Below, piece by piece: positions 32,574 through 35,697 of a DNA stretch of 35,697 nt. The translations under genes were made by a program, and so were the position numbers. The stretch comes from an uncultured Alphaproteobacteria bacterium (GTDB lineage Bacteria; Pseudomonadota; Alphaproteobacteria; HIMB59; GCA-002718135). Below the pieces are notes generated by a model. It was not told the origin of the DNA and did not search any database. It was given only the letters and a program-made list of their open reading frames with translations. The DNA is taken from positions 1-35,697 of the forward strand of contig CABYBP010000009.1 of NCBI GenBank assembly GCA_902517315.1. Direction: 5' to 3'. Each line of letters begins with the position of its first letter. Within the stretch, counting starts at the first letter, position 1.

Positions 32574-33200
32574 ATGATTGTAGCATGGAAATATAGAACT
32601 AACTTTGAAAATGCTTATGATTCTTTTGGAAAGATTTCTAAATTTCATAAAGAAGCAGGAGCAGATTGGATTAATATGTTCATTACAACTGGCGCAGATA
32701 ATGGATCTTTTATAACAGCCGTAGGTTTTGAAAATATGAAAGCATATGGAAGAATGGATGATATGTGGAATGCCCCAGATAGTGAAATGGATAAAATTAT
32801 GGCAAATAATTTAAGTGAAACCCATTTAATTGAAACATATAATCTAAATTTGATGGTTGGTAATATAGAAGGTGATCAATCACCTGAGGTTTTTTCAAAT
32901 TTTATTTTTGAATGCGATGATGTTCAAGCTGTAAGAGATAGTCATGAAGCAGATTGGAAATATTATCAAGATGGAGGTTGTACAGGAATAGATATTCATC
33001 GAATAAGTGGAGGTGATTATGCATCTAATAATACATTCATGTTTTGCGCCAGATTTAAATCAATGGAAGACTTAGGAGCTAACTGGGATAAAATGGGAGA
33101 AAGTTCTTATGGTAAAGATCTTTCGGATTATCATTCAAAAATTAAAATTATAAAAAATTTTAATGGTAGAAGTTTAAAATTTGATAGATTTAAATCATGA
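32574..33200 (+). CDS. Double ABM/ferredoxin-like-fold protein, copy 2
   Basis: A 208-residue paralog with the same two halves: MIVAWKYRTNFENAYDSFGK, SFITAVGFENMKAYGRMDDMW, then FSNFIFECDDVQAVRDSHE, GGCTGIDIHRISGGDY and FMFCARFKSMEDLG. Two ATGs in a row (32571, 32574) follow AAAGGAGG at 32559-32566; the second has better spacing (7 bases) and matches the paralogs. The gene starts 12-15 bases after copy 1 and overlaps the next gene by 4 bases (ATGA), so the three form an operon. No signal peptide or membrane span. Function unknown. Confidence 0.8.
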   Translation: MIVAWKYRTNFENAYDSFGKISKFHKEAGADWINMFITTGADNGSFITAVGFENMKAYGRMDDMWNAPDSEMDKIMANNLSETHLIETYNLNLMVGNIEGDQSPEVFSNFIFECDDVQAVRDSHEADWKYYQDGGCTGIDIHRISGGDYASNNTFMFCARFKSMEDLGANWDKMGESSYGKDLSDYHSKIKIIKNFNGRSLKFDRFKS

Positions 33201-33514
33201 AAATATTGATAATCAATTTTAATCTTAAAAATTTAAGCATTGATGACTTCAAAGCTCAAGCGCACATAGATGCAATGGATTTTAGAGGGGTTGAAGGACT
33301 AATATCAAAATATTTCATAGGTGATGAAAGTGATAATATTTTTGGAGGAGTATATATTTTTGAAGATGAAGAAAGTCTTGAGAAGTATAAAAAAGGGCCA
33401 ATATTTGAGTTTTTATCTACAAATGAATATTTTAGTAACTTTACTACTAAAGAACATGGTGTGATTGATGGCCCTTCAATAATTGCAGGAGCAGCAACAA
33501 AAGCAATATCTTAA
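33197..33514 (+). CDS. YdhR-family putative monooxygenase (dimeric alpha-beta barrel)
   Basis: A 105-residue single ABM-type domain. The sequence ILIINFNLKNLSIDDFKAQ, GVEGLISKYFIGDESDNIFG, GVYIFEDEESLEKYKKGPIF and a C-terminal VIDGPS follow the pattern of the YdhR family (G-L-x-x-K...GG-x-Y-x-F). Family members are called putative monooxygenases because of similarity to cofactor-free quinone-forming enzymes; the activity is unproven. It overlaps the end of the preceding paralog gene by 4 bases, so it is translated with it. A 10-bp hairpin follows. Confidence 0.85.
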   Translation: MKILIINFNLKNLSIDDFKAQAHIDAMDFRGVEGLISKYFIGDESDNIFGGVYIFEDEESLEKYKKGPIFEFLSTNEYFSNFTTKEHGVIDGPSIIAGAATKAIS

Positions 33515-33520
33515 TTTATA

Positions 33521-33543
33521 AAGCAGGAATATCATTCCTGCTT
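33521..33543 (+). terminator. Hairpin after the YdhR-family gene
   Basis: A 10-bp perfect stem AAGCAGGAAT/ATTCCTGCTT with a 3-base loop, 6 bases after the stop. The T tract after it is poor, so it may only partly terminate or protect the transcript. The bases from 33544 to 33653 are AT-rich with nothing recognised. Confidence 0.55.
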
Positions 33544-33653
33544 CAAACTAAATTTTAATAATAAAATTTAATTTTATTAATTTTAAATAATTATTCAATC
33601 TTTTGAATTGTCCACATAAAATTTAATTTTAATATTTTTTTAAATGTAAAAAT

Positions 33654-33707
33654 TAATAATCTTGTAAAAAAAGGAGATTTTAATAATCTTCTAAAAAAGG
33701 AGGTTTT
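33654..33707 (+). repeat. Tandem duplication of a 27-base leader holding a ribosome-binding site
   Basis: TAATAATCTTGTAAAAAAAG continuing GAGATTT (33654-33680) is followed directly by TAATAATCTTCTAAAAAAGG continuing AGGTTTT (33681-33707). Only the second copy has the full AAAGGAGG (33696-33703), 5 bases before the ATG at 33709. The first copy has the decayed or ancestral GGAG. Confidence 0.8.
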
Positions 33708-33708
33708 T

Positions 33709-34323
33709 ATGATAGTAGGTAGTTGGACTTATAGAATATCTAATGCAAATGCTATTAAGGGATTTAATACTGCTTCGGTATATTTTAAAAAATATGGAGC
33801 ATTAGGATCAGCAATTTTAAGTCATCTTGGAAAAAATAATGGATCATACACTGTTAATATTGGTTATGAAAATTATGCCCATTTCGGAGAAGTAGATGAT
33901 AAAATATCAAATGATGAAAATTTTGCTTCTGAAATGGAGCCATATTTTGCTGATACTAAATGGGAAACAAACAATTTTTACGAACCCATGACTCACAATA
34001 TGCCCCCTGATCCAGGAGTAAAACCTGTATTTGCAAATTGGATGTTCTACCATAAAGATGCTGAACTAATTCAATCTAAAGGTGAAATTTTTATTAAAGC
34101 TTGGATGGAAAGTGGAGCAACAGGTGGTACTGTTGGAAGATTGAATGGAAATGATAATGACTCTTATGGTTTTGGAGTTCGTTTTAACAACATGAAAGAT
34201 TATGGTCTTGCACAAGATAAACTAAATGGTGAAAACTTTTGGTCAAATCATATAGAATTTTTAGATAAAACAGAACCTAGAGGAATGACTCTTGCAAGAG
34301 TTTTAGAAACTACTTGGAATTAA
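33709..34323 (+). CDS. Double ABM/ferredoxin-like-fold protein, copy 3
   Basis: A 204-residue paralog of the two proteins at 31944 and 32574. It keeps the two-half layout: MIVGSWTYRISNANAIKGFN, GSYTVNIGYENYAHFGEVDD, then VFANWMFYHKDAELIQSKGE, GATGGTVGRLNGNDNDSYGF and GVRFNNMKDYGLAQDK. It is more diverged from the first two than they are from one another in the second half. It has its own leader with a duplicated ribosome site and a strong terminator after it, so it can be expressed separately from the first operon. Soluble, no cofactor motif, function unknown. Confidence 0.8.
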   Translation: MIVGSWTYRISNANAIKGFNTASVYFKKYGALGSAILSHLGKNNGSYTVNIGYENYAHFGEVDDKISNDENFASEMEPYFADTKWETNNFYEPMTHNMPPDPGVKPVFANWMFYHKDAELIQSKGEIFIKAWMESGATGGTVGRLNGNDNDSYGFGVRFNNMKDYGLAQDKLNGENFWSNHIEFLDKTEPRGMTLARVLETTWN

Positions 34324-34330
34324 AAAATTA

Positions 34331-34364
34331 AAAATCAGTAGGACAATTTCCTACTGATTTTTTT
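34331..34364 (+). terminator. Rho-independent terminator after ABM-type copy 3
   Basis: A 13-bp perfect stem AAAATCAGTAGGA/TCCTACTGATTTT with a 5-base loop, running into a T tract, 8 bases after the stop codon. This is the cleanest terminator in the window. Confidence 0.92.
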
Positions 34365-34434
34365 AATTATGTAATTAATTTATTTGCAACTTAATTATAT
34401 TTCATTTTTATTAATAATATAACTTAAAAGGACA

Positions 34435-35592
34435 ATGGAAGAAAAATTTCAGAAAGAAGTAATTACGTGTTTTGGTGGTGCTTTTTTAATAATGTTTATG
34501 ATTGGAATATATTTTGTTTATGTTCCTTGGAACATTGATCGTTTAGATATAACCGAATCTGAACTAGGTATATCAATTTGTGCTTTTGGTTTTGCTAACC
34601 TTTTTGCTAATCAACTAGGTGCTAGAGTAATTGTTCCAAAAATCGGAACAACAAATACAATAATATTGGGTATTTTTATTTTCTCGTATTTGCCATTTGC
34701 TATAGCTAGTGCTCCTAATTATTTTTACTTTACTCTTTTTTTTATACCAATTGGTATTGGGGCCGGTTTTATTTTTCCTATAATTAATTCTCAGATAGCA
34801 ATTATTGAACAGAAAACTGGCAGAGTTTTACTTCCAATTACTCAGGCTTTTTTTTCTGCTGGATCATTATTTGGTGCACTTGCAGCAGGTATTTTTATGA
34901 ATTTAATACCTAATCCTAGAATTACATTCATAATTGTGGGAAGTTTATTTCTTTTGTACTCTACTATGTTTTATTTTTTTGGCTTTAAAAAGAATTTAGA
35001 GGGGAATGAAAAAATAGAAAAATTTAAATTACCTCAAAATAACATTCTAATTTATGGCTTTTTACTAATGATGAACTTTGCAACTATTGGAATTATTATA
35101 GATTGGTCACCAGTATGGCTTACAAAAGATTTAGGAGCACCATTATTTCTAGGAGGGTTAGTAATAATGTTTTTTAATGGCGGTGAAATAGTTGCAAGAG
35201 TTACAGGAAGTAATTTAATCAATAAATATGGTGAAATAATTATTGGATGTTATTTTAGTATTATCGCTTGTATAATTTTATTTATCTCAATATTTACCAT
35301 GAATTTATATATAATTTTAATTGGAATAATAATCTTTGGATTTGGAACAGCAAATTTTATTGCGATTGTATTAAGACAAGCAATTGGTGAATCAAATGAA
35401 TCGATTAGTCTTACAATATCCAATTTATTAACTTTAGGTTTTGGTGGTTTTATATTTGGACCAGTTATAGTTGGTTATTTGGCAGAATTTATGGGCTTAA
35501 CATTTAACATGTACTTACTTTCTTTTATTTGGGCTTTTAATGGACTAGCGTTGTATTATATAATTAATAAAAACAGTTTAAAAAATAATTAA
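34435..35592 (+). CDS. MFS transporter (YbjJ/fucose-permease-like), copy B
   Basis: A 385-residue inner-membrane transporter with about 12 hydrophobic segments, paralogous along its whole length to the MFS protein at 13203-14366 (shared PWNIDRLDITESEL region, IIDWSPVWLTKDLGAPL, RQAIGESNESISLTISNLLT, FNMYLLSF). An AAAGGA precedes the ATG by 5 bases. It has its own promoter region after the terminator at 34331-34364. Its position next to the ABM-protein genes suggests that it moves their substrate or product, as copy A may do for the sugar operon; this is inference from neighbourhood. Confidence 0.88.
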   Translation: MEEKFQKEVITCFGGAFLIMFMIGIYFVYVPWNIDRLDITESELGISICAFGFANLFANQLGARVIVPKIGTTNTIILGIFIFSYLPFAIASAPNYFYFTLFFIPIGIGAGFIFPIINSQIAIIEQKTGRVLLPITQAFFSAGSLFGALAAGIFMNLIPNPRITFIIVGSLFLLYSTMFYFFGFKKNLEGNEKIEKFKLPQNNILIYGFLLMMNFATIGIIIDWSPVWLTKDLGAPLFLGGLVIMFFNGGEIVARVTGSNLINKYGEIIIGCYFSIIACIILFISIFTMNLYIILIGIIIFGFGTANFIAIVLRQAIGESNESISLTISNLLTLGFGGFIFGPVIVGYLAEFMGLTFNMYLLSFIWAFNGLALYYIINKNSLKNN

Positions 35593-35626
35593 ATCTTATA
35601 TTTTATGTTTCTAGAGTATCAATTGA

Positions 35627-35697
35627 GCCGCAGTAACTCAGAGGTAGAGTAACTCATTGGTAATGAGTAAGCCGGCAGTTCGAATCTGCCCTGTGGC
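35627..35697 (+). tRNA. tRNA-Thr (GGT), discriminator base outside the window
   Basis: Cloverleaf: acceptor GCCGCAG/CTGTGGC (G-T pair included), D arm ACTC/GAGT with a short loop, anticodon stem ACTCA/TGAGT with loop TTGGTAA (anticodon GGT), T arm GGCAG/CTGCC with loop TTCGAAT. The window stops on the last acceptor base. Confidence 0.93.

Noticed and set aside
1..35697. CRISPR arrays, insertion sequences, integrases or phage genes
   Set aside because: No regularly spaced short repeats, transposase, integrase or phage structural gene was seen on either strand.

Overview
The window is very AT-rich, has short gaps between genes, and carries the order murA-hisG-hisD-infA-yacG-tRNA-Phe next to a DUF2256 gene and a DtxR-type MntR. 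This points to a streamlined free-living alphaproteobacterium, probably a marine SAR11-like or AEGEAN-169/HIMB59-like lineage. The lineage is inferred from gene content and composition, not from a search.

Layout. (1) 1-4790: the first 881 residues of a giant secreted repeat protein (DUF4347 start, VCBS repeats, then 51-residue repeats) run off the left edge. Divergent from it is a TolC-like outer-membrane lipoprotein that ends in a cadherin-like (CADG/He_PIG) domain. The pair looks like cargo and outer-membrane exit of a type I secretion system whose inner-membrane parts are not in view. (2) 4801-5823: an orphan betaine-type (OpuAC/ProX-like) binding protein. (3) 5920-11612: a core block read right to left (putative manganese exporter, two small proteins, murA, hisG, hisD, infA, yacG, tRNA-Phe), with mntR divergent and an MntR-box-like palindrome between mntR and the exporter gene. 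(4) 11776-27222: one tightly packed 11-gene minus-strand run. It holds a sugar-type ABC binding protein, two permeases, four tandem ~720-residue proteins of the ADP-ribosylglycohydrolase (DraG/ARH) fold fused to two beta-sandwich domains, an aldo/keto reductase, an MFS transporter, a nitrilase-family amidase and a methyltransferase. A HpcH/HpaI aldolase is divergent from it. (5) 28322-31748: an ABC-F (Uup) ATPase, a 38-residue membrane peptide, a kappa-GST/HCCA isomerase-like protein and a Mu-like GST. (6) 31944-35592: three paralogous double ferredoxin-like (ABM-type) proteins, a YdhR-family protein and an MFS transporter paralogous to the one in block 4; then tRNA-Thr at the edge.

How they may work together. 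Block 4 reads as uptake and breakdown of an unknown glycoside. The binding protein and permeases import it, using an ATPase from elsewhere. The four cytoplasmic DraG-fold glycohydrolases, each with its own carbohydrate-binding-like modules, cleave the glycosidic bond. The aldo/keto reductase and perhaps the aldolase process the sugar part. The fourfold tandem amplification, with two alternating active-site loop types, is the most unusual signal in the window. Block 6 is a second candidate for an undescribed small-molecule pathway: repeated ABM-fold proteins with a transporter, next to two glutathione-transferase-like genes.
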